From: an uncultured Prochlorococcus sp.
GTDB lineage: Bacteria > Cyanobacteriota > Cyanobacteriia > PCC-6307 > Cyanobiaceae
NCBI GenBank assembly: GCA_902589115.1
Contig: CACIRS010000008.1
Location: 1 to 45,552, forward strand
Direction of reading: 5' to 3'
Length of the DNA: 45,552 nt
Shown here piece by piece: positions 27,065 through 34,767 of the stretch. Each line of letters opens with the position of its first letter. Within the stretch, counting starts at the first letter, position 1. Both the position numbers and the translations under genes were made by a program. The notes under the pieces were generated by a model, which was given only the letters and a program-made list of their open reading frames with translations, searched no databases and had not been told where the DNA came from.

Positions 27065-27386
27065 ATGAATAGAATGCGAAGAAATAGAATTGATGAAAAC
27101 CTATACTAGGTATTTAAGGCATTGCTTTGGATACTATTTAACTAGTCTAACAATAGTTATTGTAAAAAGAAAAGCAATATTTTTTACTTTCTCCTTGGAT
27201 TACTTTTGCCCTTGTTAGTTCCATAAGACTTATTCAGTAATTGAATCAGGCTTCTGAATGATCAAAAAGTTTGTAGCTATATTTATTAGAAGTCAACTTC
27301 TAATAGATTATTCCTAGAAAGGCTTTGATCGTGCTTATAGCTTTTCTTGTGATTTGTTACTCGGGTAGTTGGCAATAAATTAGAGG
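27065..27386. other. intergenic region with a 22-base palindrome, no gene accepted
   Basis: Lies downstream of glpD and upstream of the 47-residue ORF, both on the minus strand. It is AT-rich. A 41-codon + strand frame starting at 27093 has an unnatural aromatic/Cys composition and was not accepted. The promoter for the downstream minus genes is expected here. The notable structure is the palindrome at 27284-27305. Confidence 0.5.
27284..27305. repeat. perfect 10-base-arm palindrome TATTAGAAGT-CA-ACTTCTAATA
   Basis: The arms are fully complementary with a 2-base centre. The position is about 82 bases beyond the glpD stop. As RNA it would form a hairpin, but no U-tract follows on either strand, so it is a weak candidate for an intrinsic terminator and a reasonable candidate for a dimeric regulator site or an RNA-stabilising 3' hairpin of the glpKD message. 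Confidence 0.7.
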
Positions 27387-28952
27387 TTATTTTTCAAGAT
27401 TTAAGTTGCCCACTGGCAATTTGGCTTCAACTAAATGCTTTTGAACAATCGGCAGAATTCTTTTCGCTTCAGCTAAGTCAACCATTGCGAGTCGACAACG
27501 TCGAGCAAGAACATCTGTAGGAGTACAAGCATGCTCTTCTTTAATAGATCTAGAGATTTGGGCTTCACAGATTGGGATAATGTTACTCAATGGATTTCTT
27601 TGATCAACAGGACTATTGCTAATAAATCTGAGAGCTTCTAAGCCATAACTAGCTTGCAAATGTGCTATTTGTTTGTGCAATAGAGGACCAGTCGGTAAAT
27701 ACTCTTTTAGTTTTTCTTGTTGTGCAAGCAACTTTATTGGAGTTAGGCTTGGATCCGTACTTGCCCCAATTAATGCTATTGGTTTGGGCGATGGGAGGTT
27801 GACTCCTAGTTCATCAGCAACTGCTTTTAAGGTATCAAGAGCCATTGGGCGACATGTAGTCCATTTGCCTCCCATAATACTTATTAGTCCACAAGATAAA
27901 GTTTCAACTTGATGTTCTCTGACGACACGACTACTATTAGTTGCTTTATCGTTTGGTCTTAATAGTGGTCTCCCACCCGCCCAACTACTTTTAATTATTG
28001 GTTTTTTTAATTCAGGAAACCATCTTTGAACATAGCTTATTAAATAGTTTTTTTCTTCATCTGACGGTGCAAATGCTTTGTTACTGCTACAAGGTATATC
28101 AGTTGTTCCTACTTGGGTTTGTCCGAAAAATGGTAGCAAAAATAAGACTCTTCCATCATCAGTAGAAGGAAGTAAGACACCTATATTCTGAGGGCATAGG
28201 TTTTCCTCTAGAACGATATGCACACCTCTACTAGTAAGCATTCGACGTTCGATATTGTGATCAGCCATTTGCCGAATATTGTCAGCATAGATTCCTGTAG
28301 CATTGACTACCACCTTTGCTAACCACCTCTCTAATTTACCGACTTTATCTTGAGTAATAGCTCCGCAAATTTTGCCATTCAATTTGTGCTCAAGTTTAAT
28401 TACTTTGCAATAGCTTCGAATGATTGCTCCTTCGCGTTTGGCAGTTAGCGCTAATAATAAATTTAAACGTGCATCATCAAACTGACCGTCGCTATAGGCA
28501 ACTCCTCCATTCAGTTTATTCTCCAGCCGTGGTAAGGCATTATATAGTTCTTTTTTCGATAAAAATCGACTTTTTCCAATACTTGTATTGCCAGAAAGGG
28601 CGTCATAGGCCCCTAAACCTAACCTGTAATAAGCCTTTGAAAAACAATCTGCTGTTGGTAAAGCTAATTCCATTTGTTTGGCTAGAAATGGTGCTTGTTC
28701 AAGCCAATATCTTCTTTCTATTAAGGCTTCACGAACTAATCTTAATTGTGCAATATCCAAAGTTTTAACTGCAAGTTCAAGATATCGGACTCCTCCATGT
28801 AGCAATTTACTGCTACGACAACTGGTTGAACCTCCAATATCACCTGCATCAACTAAAGCAACACTCATCCCTCGTTTGGTTGCTTCATAAGCAATGCTTG
28901 CTCCTGTAGCACCTGCACCAATAACAAGCAGGTCAATTTGAGTATCATTCAT
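27387..28952 (-). CDS. glpD: aerobic glycerol-3-phosphate dehydrogenase
   Basis: FAD flavoprotein that oxidises glycerol-3-phosphate to dihydroxyacetone phosphate and passes electrons to the membrane quinone pool. The 521 residues begin with the FAD-binding fold DLLVIGAGATGASIAYEATK (GxGxxG at 12-17), then GSTSCRSSKLLHGGVRYLE, hallmark of GlpD. The later region shows VGTTDIPC and GGKWTTCRPMALDTLK. It overlaps the end of glpK by 8 bases and is therefore translated from the same message. Together they turn glycerol into a glycolytic intermediate. Confidence 0.94.
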   Translation of the reverse strand: MNDTQIDLLVIGAGATGASIAYEATKRGMSVALVDAGDIGGSTSCRSSKLLHGGVRYLELAVKTLDIAQLRLVREALIERRYWLEQAPFLAKQMELALPTADCFSKAYYRLGLGAYDALSGNTSIGKSRFLSKKELYNALPRLENKLNGGVAYSDGQFDDARLNLLLALTAKREGAIIRSYCKVIKLEHKLNGKICGAITQDKVGKLERWLAKVVVNATGIYADNIRQMADHNIERRMLTSRGVHIVLEENLCPQNIGVLLPSTDDGRVLFLLPFFGQTQVGTTDIPCSSNKAFAPSDEEKNYLISYVQRWFPELKKPIIKSSWAGGRPLLRPNDKATNSSRVVREHQVETLSCGLISIMGGKWTTCRPMALDTLKAVADELGVNLPSPKPIALIGASTDPSLTPIKLLAQQEKLKEYLPTGPLLHKQIAHLQASYGLEALRFISNSPVDQRNPLSNIIPICEAQISRSIKEEHACTPTDVLARRCRLAMVDLAEAKRILPIVQKHLVEAKLPVGNLNLEK

Positions 28953-30450
28953 GCCACATTAAGCTTCGATTCACAGCATTCTCCCAGCGTAATAACCATT
29001 TATCTCTTGAGGCTTGTGTCAATTTTGGATGAATTGTATCTGTTGTATTTTTATAGGTGTCTACTAATTTGTTGACATCTGTAATTAATCCAGCCTGAAG
29101 TCCGGCCATCAATGCAACCCCTCTTGCAGTGCTTTCCAGATTTTTGGGTCGTCGTATACATAATCCTGTCGTATCAGCTTGAGCTTGTAAAAGTGGCTGA
29201 GAAGCGGCGGCCCCTCCATCTACAGCAAGATCCTTCAATTGTTCTCCTAGAGCTTGCTCAGCCAATTGAACTAAGGTTGCTACAGATAGAGCAATTCCTT
29301 CTAGAGCCGCTCTTGCGATATGACCTCGACGACTATCACGAGTTAAGCCAATTAATAAACCACGTGCTTTTGGATCCCAATGGGGTGTCCCTAATCCAGT
29401 AAAGGCTGGTACGAGCATTACTCCCGCAGAATTTTCTACTTCGCCAGCTAATTCGTTGATTTGAGCTGCGTTATCGATAATCCCTAAACCATCTCGGAGC
29501 CATTGCACTACTGTTCCAGCATTAAACAGACTGCCTTCCAGACAGTATGTTGGCACCCCTCTGTCATCAGTCCATCCAAGTGTACTAAGAAGACCTTCTT
29601 TGCAACGTCTAATTGAATTACCTGTGTTGACAACTAGAAAAGCCCCAGTGCCATAAGTACATTTTGCTTCGCCTGGCTTTAGACATAGTTGACCAAATGT
29701 GGCTGCTTGTTGATCACCAAGTAAAGCTTGTATTGGTACACCTGCAAAGGGTAGGTGAGATGCAATTGTGCCGAACTCTCCTCTACATGGAACTAGATTT
29801 GGCAGCGCATTTTTAGGTAAATTGATGATGTCGCAAAAACGTTCTACCCATACTCGATCATTAAGGTCCATCAACAAAGTTCGACTTGCATTACTCATGT
29901 CAGAACAATGCGAATGACCTTCAGTTAGTTGCCATAACAACCAGCTTTCGATAGTTCCAAAACAGAGATCATCATCATCAGCTGCTTTTTTAGCATCAGG
30001 TTGATGTTTAATAAGCCAATCAATTTTGCTTGCACTGAAATAAGGATCAAGGAGTAAACCTGTGGTTTCTTTCCATTCCTCTTCTAAACCTTCAAGCTTC
30101 CACTTATTACAGAGATCGGCTGTCCGACCGTCTTGCCAAACGAGGGCTGGCCCACAAGCTTCAGTATTACTCCTTCTCCATAAAACAGTTGTTTCTCTTT
30201 GATTAGTGATTCCGCAACTTATGACAGCATTACGTTGCTCTGTATTGAGTTGCTTTTCAAGATCTGCCATGGCCTGAACTTGACTCGACCATATAGCGTT
30301 AGGGTCTTGCTGAACCCATCCATCTGCAGGATATTCAATTCCTAATTTGGAACCAGCACTGGCTATAAGTTGTCCATCAGCATCAAATAATGCTGCCCGA
30401 GAACTGCTAGTTCCTTGATCAAGAGCAAGTATTAAAGGTTGTTGAGGCAT
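28945..30450 (-). CDS. glpK: glycerol kinase
   Basis: FGGY-family kinase that phosphorylates glycerol to glycerol-3-phosphate with ATP. The 501 residues show the N-terminal phosphate motif ALDQGTSSSRAALFD, ISCGITNQRETTVLW, the substrate region FGTIESWLLWQLT, GALLGDQQAATFG-like sequence (LLGDQQAATFGQLC), GTGAFLVVNTG, and the C-terminal LAVDGGAAASQPLLQ. First gene of a two-gene operon with glpD (8-base overlap). No glpF-like facilitator or GlpR regulator is visible nearby, so glycerol may enter by diffusion or come from internal lipid or compatible-solute turnover. Confidence 0.96.
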   Translation of the reverse strand: MPQQPLILALDQGTSSSRAALFDADGQLIASAGSKLGIEYPADGWVQQDPNAIWSSQVQAMADLEKQLNTEQRNAVISCGITNQRETTVLWRRSNTEACGPALVWQDGRTADLCNKWKLEGLEEEWKETTGLLLDPYFSASKIDWLIKHQPDAKKAADDDDLCFGTIESWLLWQLTEGHSHCSDMSNASRTLLMDLNDRVWVERFCDIINLPKNALPNLVPCRGEFGTIASHLPFAGVPIQALLGDQQAATFGQLCLKPGEAKCTYGTGAFLVVNTGNSIRRCKEGLLSTLGWTDDRGVPTYCLEGSLFNAGTVVQWLRDGLGIIDNAAQINELAGEVENSAGVMLVPAFTGLGTPHWDPKARGLLIGLTRDSRRGHIARAALEGIALSVATLVQLAEQALGEQLKDLAVDGGAAASQPLLQAQADTTGLCIRRPKNLESTARGVALMAGLQAGLITDVNKLVDTYKNTTDTIHPKLTQASRDKWLLRWENAVNRSLMWHE

Positions 30451-30624
30451 AACAAATTTTTTTCAGATTTACTTGTTTTTTTAGCTAATAAATTTGGGCC
30501 AGGCTTTTTCATGTTTTTTTATTAGATTAAGTGGGAAGGTGGCTGAAACGATTATTCGCTTCACTAATCAGGTGATTCAAAGTTTATTGTTGGTAATAAA
30601 TAAGATTTGATTTGGAAGGAATTG

Positions 30625-30819
30625 ATGAAGAAAATTTTTCAATGGAAGGATTTGAACTGGAAGACAATGTCGCATGAACAGAGGTTGAACTTGAAAAGAC
30701 TATGCCTAGTTCCTTTATTTACTTATTTGATCTATAGCTTCTTGAGTCATTACGCCTTCACTCTTCTGATAATCCTTGTGGTTTATTTCGCGTATAAATA
30801 TTTTGACAAAAGAAGATGA
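30625..30819 (+). CDS. small single/double-span membrane protein, unknown function
   Basis: A 64-residue protein with a polar, Trp/Lys-rich N-terminus (MKKIFQWKDLNWKTMSHEQR) followed by a hydrophobic hairpin or one long span (LVPLFTYLIYSFLSHYAFTL and LIILVVYFAYKYF) and a basic end. ATG at 30625 is chosen because AAGGA lies 5 bases upstream. A TTG at 30607 is an in-frame alternative. It is divergent from glpK across a spacer of 174 bases. Not recognised as a named family. Confidence 0.65.
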   Translation: MKKIFQWKDLNWKTMSHEQRLNLKRLCLVPLFTYLIYSFLSHYAFTLLIILVVYFAYKYFDKRR

Positions 30820-30853
30820 GTGGAAACTAGATCGTAAGCGCATCAAGTGCGCG

Positions 30854-30875
30854 AATGGAGCGGAGAGGAATTGAG
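30854..30875 (-). repeat. imperfect copy of the tmRNA acceptor 3' end (possible att scar)
   Basis: AATGGAGCGGAGAGGAATTG (30854-30873) matches the tmRNA acceptor end AATGGAGCTGAGCGGAATCG (32081-32100) at 17 of 20 positions, same orientation. It covers the 3' terminal stem strand and CCA plus the T-arm 3' half. It sits just outside the end of the methyltransferase gene. Partial tRNA-end copies like this are typical marks of integrase-mediated insertion. A 5-base hairpin (GCGCA-TCAAG-TGCGC) lies directly beside it at 30838-30852. Confidence 0.45.
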
Positions 30876-30892
30876 GTGGGTGCCCTAGAACG

Positions 30893-31765
30893 CTAAAAAG
30901 CATCAATTAAGCCAAATCTCTTCTTTGCTACTACCCACGATTGCCCTGCCGACCTTCCCTCGCTTCCCCAAACAACCTGATCCAAAAAAGACATGTCAGC
31001 CTTTTCATGAACAAATCGACAGGAGGGCTGTTGATGCAAGCACGAGGCAATTAACCAGCCGTTACCCGTCAGAAGCGAGATTATTTCAGGTGAATTTTGC
31101 TCCTTCCGCCCCGCAAAATCGCTCTCTACGATTAAAATCACATCTTCCAGCGCAGATGCATTCGCAAAAAGATGCATTAGAGAATTCAATACATCAACTT
31201 CATCACCATCTACATCAACCAGGCAAAGCAAAGAACCGTTAATAAAAGACGAGGCTAGAGAAAGATCATACTCAAAGCTAACAAGATCGGACACCCCATT
31301 AGCGGTCGCCATATGACGAACAGCATCACCAGCCCTCTGATCTATATCAACACCCAAGCATGGAATTTTTTTCCAACGTGCAATACCACTTAAATAAAAT
31401 CCCTCGGCGCATCCCACATCAAGAAAACGATCAAACTGGTCAGCACATAGTTGCAAGTAATCTTGAACTTCTTTCTCATATGTGCCTTGAATCTTAGGAG
31501 GCAAAACAGAACCGAGAGCTTCAGGCTCCAGCTTCATACCTTGGAACAAGCCAGACTCAACGACGAAGGAAGAAGCATCACGATTCTTCCGAATTAGAGC
31601 GTCACTATATAAAGTAATTGCGGCTATAAACAGGCGCCTTGGGTCCAAACCCTGATTAACAAGCTGGCAAATTATCTTCGCTTCAGTAGAAGCAGATTTG
31701 AGAACAGAATATTCCACACAAATCAATAAATCCAGACCATCCAATCCTGACCTTAGATGTCTCAT
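30893..31765 (-). CDS. SAM-dependent methyltransferase, FkbM-like, probably acquired
   Basis: A 290-residue protein. The first 90 residues are of unknown type. A Rossmann methyltransferase core follows with motif I FLDVGCAEGFYLSGIA (DVGCAEG at 116-122), a GVDIDQRAG acidic loop, and LCLVDVDGDEVDVLNS (about 180-195), which resembles the post-motif of FkbM enzymes. Likely substrates of such stray enzymes are sugars or polysaccharide ends, but none can be assigned. The gene is visibly richer in G+C and uses different third bases than its neighbours. It lies next to tmRNA, a known integration hotspot, with a tmRNA-end copy on the far side. Horizontal transfer is likely. Confidence 0.75.
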   Translation of the reverse strand: MRHLRSGLDGLDLLICVEYSVLKSASTEAKIICQLVNQGLDPRRLFIAAITLYSDALIRKNRDASSFVVESGLFQGMKLEPEALGSVLPPKIQGTYEKEVQDYLQLCADQFDRFLDVGCAEGFYLSGIARWKKIPCLGVDIDQRAGDAVRHMATANGVSDLVSFEYDLSLASSFINGSLLCLVDVDGDEVDVLNSLMHLFANASALEDVILIVESDFAGRKEQNSPEIISLLTGNGWLIASCLHQQPSCRFVHEKADMSFLDQVVWGSEGRSAGQSWVVAKKRFGLIDAF

Positions 31766-31867
31766 TAGTCACATATCTATGTGACAGATTTACTTGCTCG
31801 ATAGTTAGTGTCTTTGACTTAAATATGTATCCCATTCAACTAAGAGTTCCACCCACAGCACCATTAT

Positions 31868-31888
31868 AAAAAGGGGCCTCTCAGCCCC
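31868..31888 (-). terminator. intrinsic terminator of tmRNA
   Basis: On the minus strand GGGGCT-GAGA-GGCCCC forms a 6-base-pair stem with a tetraloop followed by five T residues. It lies directly after the coding piece of the tmRNA and is the clearest intrinsic terminator in the window. Confidence 0.85.
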
Positions 31889-32152
31889 CATGAGTCATTT
31901 GGGTGATAAGGCTGACTTAACCCCATCTCCCTTAATTGGGTCAGGCAGCAACAGGGGCTGATTGACGGGAGAAACGAACGATGTTGTTCGCTGTTACGAG
32001 TTTGCTCTTACCGAGCAGGCTTCAGTCACCCTCCTGATGCTCCGTCGAAACCATTGCAGCCCCTAGTGATTATGAGGTGTAATGGAGCTGAGCGGAATCG
32101 AACCGCTGTCCGAAACATTGGTGTGGATCACCTAGTCCATAAGAAAATGGAC
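31889..32152 (-). ncRNA. ssrA: permuted two-piece tmRNA
   Basis: Rescues stalled ribosomes with a tRNA-like end and a tag reading frame. Gene order is permuted: the acceptor piece comes first, with T-arm GGTTCGATTCCGC and encoded CCA ending at 32083, then a 19-base spacer, then the coding piece starting GGGGCTG at 32063. The ends pair as an acceptor stem (GGGGCTG with CAGCTCC). A 6-base helix joins the pieces (GGTGAT at 32133-32128 with ATCACC at 31907-31902). The tag frame 31991-31941 starts GCG and encodes ANNIVRFSRQSAPVAA, then TGA. A GTCCAT/ATGGAC hairpin (32135-32152) precedes the acceptor piece. Exact processed ends are not certain. Confidence 0.93.
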
Positions 32153-32248
32153 AAATACATTCTTGCAGGGTATTTGAATTTGAGAACAGTTCATGAAATT
32201 CTTTTAGTTCTTGAATGAGTTACTTCTTTTATATATGAGGATCCAACT

Positions 32249-33370
32249 ATGCAAGTAATTGCTTTTTTCCCTCAAGGGTTAGAAATTGAAGGATCTAAAG
32301 AGTTAATTTCTTTAGGAGTTAAATCTATTCGCATTTCAAAACGAATAGTTTTTTTTGATGCAGATAAAGCATGTTTGTATCGTTTATATCTTCAGGCTCG
32401 TTTACCATTTAGGATTTTAAGAGAGATGGCCAGCTTCTCTTGCAGAGGGCCGGAACAATTATATTTTGGGATTCAAAAAGTACTTGAATGGAGAGATTGG
32501 TTAAAACCTTCAATGAGTTTTCGAGTAGATATTTCTGGAATTAGTGAAGGATTAACTCATAGTCACTTTTCTGCTTTAAATGTTAAAAATTCAATAGTAG
32601 ATCTTCAAAAGAAACTTTGGAACAAAAGATCCAATATAAATGTTCAATTACCTGATCTTTGTATACATGTTCATTTAGAAAATGATATGGCAACTTTGTA
32701 TTTAGATGGATCTGGCAATAGTTTGCATCGTCGAGGTTATCGACCAGCTATGGGTATAGCCCCACTTAAAGAAAATCTTGCAGCAGGATTAATTAAATTA
32801 AGTGGATGGAATGAATCCTTACCTTTAATAGATCCGTTATGTGGTTCTGGCACTTTGCTCATAGAGGCTGCGGCTCAAGCTTTAAAATTAGCGCCAGGAT
32901 TAAACAAAGACTTTATTTTAAAAAAATGGTTTGACTTTGATACACAGGTTTGGGAAATTGAAAAAGAAAATGCAAAAAATACAAATAATAATCAAAAATT
33001 GCCTTTGATCATTGGATGCGAAAAAGACAAATCAATTGCTTCTCAAGCAATTGAAAACATTAAAGTTGCTGGACTAGCGGAATTTATACAAATCTTACCT
33101 ATACATTTTAAAGAAATGAAGTTGCCTGATAATAAAGGAATTATATTATGTAATCCTCCATATGGAAAAAGATTAGGTTCAGAGGAAACCCTTCATAAGC
33201 TTTATCATGAGTTAGGTATGTATTTAAAAGAAAATGCATCTGGATGGGTTTTATGGCTACTTAGTGGAAATCCTAATTTAACTAGCTCTTTAAGAATGAA
33301 ATCAAGTCTAAAAATTCCAATCAGTAATGGAGGTATTGATTGTAGATGGTTGAAATATCTAATTAGATAA
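32249..33370 (+). CDS. RlmL-like 23S rRNA guanine-N2 methyltransferase
   Basis: THUMP-containing methyltransferase related to the N-terminal half of RlmL/YcbY, which makes m2G2445 in 23S rRNA. Length is 373 residues. The THUMP RNA-binding region is about 45-155. The Rossmann methyltransferase domain follows with DPLCGSGTLLIEAA (from Asp195) and catalytic NPPYGKR (from Asn302). The second (RlmK-like) domain of E. coli RlmL is absent, as in most bacteria. ATG at 32249; GAGG about 10 bases upstream may serve as ribosome site. It is divergent from ssrA. Confidence 0.88.
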   Translation: MQVIAFFPQGLEIEGSKELISLGVKSIRISKRIVFFDADKACLYRLYLQARLPFRILREMASFSCRGPEQLYFGIQKVLEWRDWLKPSMSFRVDISGISEGLTHSHFSALNVKNSIVDLQKKLWNKRSNINVQLPDLCIHVHLENDMATLYLDGSGNSLHRRGYRPAMGIAPLKENLAAGLIKLSGWNESLPLIDPLCGSGTLLIEAAAQALKLAPGLNKDFILKKWFDFDTQVWEIEKENAKNTNNNQKLPLIIGCEKDKSIASQAIENIKVAGLAEFIQILPIHFKEMKLPDNKGIILCNPPYGKRLGSEETLHKLYHELGMYLKENASGWVLWLLSGNPNLTSSLRMKSSLKIPISNGGIDCRWLKYLIR

Positions 33371-33372
33371 AG

Positions 33373-33759
33373 TTAATTTTTACCTAATACTGCCTTTGTT
33401 GTTTTTGTAATTCCTTCAAGTGTTTCTGGTAGATAAGGACCTTTGGCTAGTTGTCCTCCAATTCTTAAACTAATCCCTGCCATGGTTATATTGACCAACG
33501 CTAAGATTCCAAGAGCTGATTCCAATGACCAATCAGTATTTTTTGAGCTCCAAATTAATAACCCAGCTTCTATAGCTAATAAAGCGCAGAGCATTAAGAC
33601 ACCACCGAATGCTAAAAATATTCCACCACTAATTAATCTTCGCTTCTCTCTATCCATTTCTTGAAGTGCTATTCGCACATGTAAATCCATAACTGATCCT
33701 GCAAGAGCAGTTACGCGAGCTGCAGCGCCTAAACCTTTAGAACGTTTTGATTCAGTCAT
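33373..33759 (-). CDS. holin-X-like membrane protein
   Basis: Small protein (128 residues) with an amphipathic N-terminal helix and two membrane spans (LISGGIFLAFGGVLMLCALL and SALGILALVNITMAGISLRI). The pattern ALAGSVMDLHVRIALQEMDREK before the spans matches the actinobacterial holin-X / DUF1469 type seen next to DUF883-like proteins in cyanobacteria. It is a bacterial envelope protein in this context, not evidence of a phage. The start ATG overlaps the stop of the upstream gene by one base; the end is 2 bases from the RlmL-like gene. Confidence 0.75.
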   Translation of the reverse strand: MTESKRSKGLGAAARVTALAGSVMDLHVRIALQEMDREKRRLISGGIFLAFGGVLMLCALLAIEAGLLIWSSKNTDWSLESALGILALVNITMAGISLRIGGQLAKGPYLPETLEGITKTTKAVLGKN

Positions 33760-34226
33760 TAGGATTTTTTGCCTCCAGATAGAAGCATTCCAAGTATTAA
33801 ACCAAGACTTGCTGCCATACCGATTGCAAGTAATGGTCTTTCTCGAATTGGCTTTTCAAGACGTGGTCTGAGAGTGTTATTTAAATCATCGAGAAGTTCT
33901 TCCAGTTGTTGTTCTAATGGTTCTAGGCTTTCAGCAATATCTTTTGTTTTTTCGCCTGCATTATTCAAAAGCTCTTCTAGTTGTTCTTGTACACCTAAAG
34001 ACGTTTTACCAGAATGCTGAGCAATGACTCGAATTACTTCATCAAGACTTCCCCTAGTCGCTTCGAGCGTTTGTTGGGCTAAATCAGGCCAGCGTTCTTG
34101 AATTTTAGGAAGTAAATTCTCAAATCTCTCGTTAAACCATTGATCTGCAAGAGTTTGTCCTTCTGATGGGGAAGGATTGGCAAATGTAGTTTGTGATTCG
34201 CTGGATGCGGAATTGGTGGATTCCAT
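33759..34226 (-). CDS. DUF883/ElaB-like membrane-anchored helical protein
   Basis: A 155-residue protein from ATG at 34226 (TTG at 34247 would add 7 residues). A polar N-terminus and long amphipathic helices (EQLEELLNNAGEKTKDIAES, EQQLEELLDDLNNTLRP) are followed by a short C-terminal span with the typical ending RPLLAIGMAASLGLILGMLL and GGKKS. This end is the signature of the YqjD/ElaB (DUF883) group, inner-membrane proteins that contact ribosomes in E. coli. It is coupled (1-base overlap) with the holin-like gene, so the two probably act as a pair on a membrane. Confidence 0.75.
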   Translation of the reverse strand: MESTNSASSESQTTFANPSPSEGQTLADQWFNERFENLLPKIQERWPDLAQQTLEATRGSLDEVIRVIAQHSGKTSLGVQEQLEELLNNAGEKTKDIAESLEPLEQQLEELLDDLNNTLRPRLEKPIRERPLLAIGMAASLGLILGMLLSGGKKS

Positions 34227-34451
34227 AAAATCCAGACGACTGTTCAAAGCCTAGTAACTCATTTGCATTATTGGAACCCCTTTGTCTGTGCTTTTTAAAT
34301 TCTTCAGAATTTTTGGTTTTTGAGCATTTTCTTAGTTGTATGAATGCATTTGGAAGAAAAAACAAAAAAAATTCGGCGTCGTCTTTGCTTACATTTATTG
34401 CTTTATAAATACTTCTTCTGCTAGAGGTTGCCTGTCTTGTATTTCTAGATT

Positions 34452-34589
34452 ATGGACGTTGGCCTGTCCGCAATGTTCTTTGCGTCTAATACCATCCCAA
34501 CGACTTTCGGCATAGTCGCTGCTGCAGTTGCTGGAGCAGGTACCTTGTTGCTAATTGCCTTGAGGTTTGTTCCAGCAGAAGAAAGCTAA
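34452..34589 (+). CDS. 45-residue single-span membrane protein
   Basis: ATG at 34452 reads MDVGLSAMFFASNTIPT, a glycine/alanine-rich hydrophobic span (TFGIVAAAVAGAGTLLLIAL), and ends RFVPAEES. Size and shape recall the low-mass photosystem or cytochrome b6f subunits of cyanobacteria, but I cannot match it to a named Psb, Psa or Pet protein. It stands alone between the DUF883-like gene (divergent) and a small + strand gene. A small palindrome (TCTCAGTCTGAGA at 34672-34684) lies 83 bases downstream. Confidence 0.7.
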   Translation: MDVGLSAMFFASNTIPTTFGIVAAAVAGAGTLLLIALRFVPAEES

Positions 34590-34767
34590 TTTTCTTCTTT
34601 GCCAGTTCATAAAGAATTGGATTGCTTGATCTGAATCTTTGTGTCTAAGAACTGTTTGTTTAAAGCATTAGTCTCAGTCTGAGATTGGTGCTTAATTCTC
34701 TTGCGATTAAATATACCTCTTAGCTCACGGGAAGCATGTTATTCTTAGTTTCTAAGATCAAAATAAG

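Noticed and set aside
27093-27218. 41-codon + strand frame (MKTYTRYLRHCFGYY...)
   Set aside because: Poor composition (many aromatic and Cys residues), no ribosome site, inside AT-rich spacer.
30925-31242. 105-codon + strand frame inside the methyltransferase gene
   Set aside because: Antisense shadow with Pro/His/Gln-rich composition; the minus-strand methyltransferase motif I shows which frame is real.
33373-33759. Evidence of a prophage from the holin-like domain
   Set aside because: No other phage gene is nearby; holin-X type proteins occur in ordinary bacterial operons with DUF883 proteins.
34672-34684. Small palindrome TCTCAGTCTGAGA as a terminator
   Set aside because: Only six base pairs with a one-base centre and no U-tract; mentioned only as a neighbour of the 45-residue gene.
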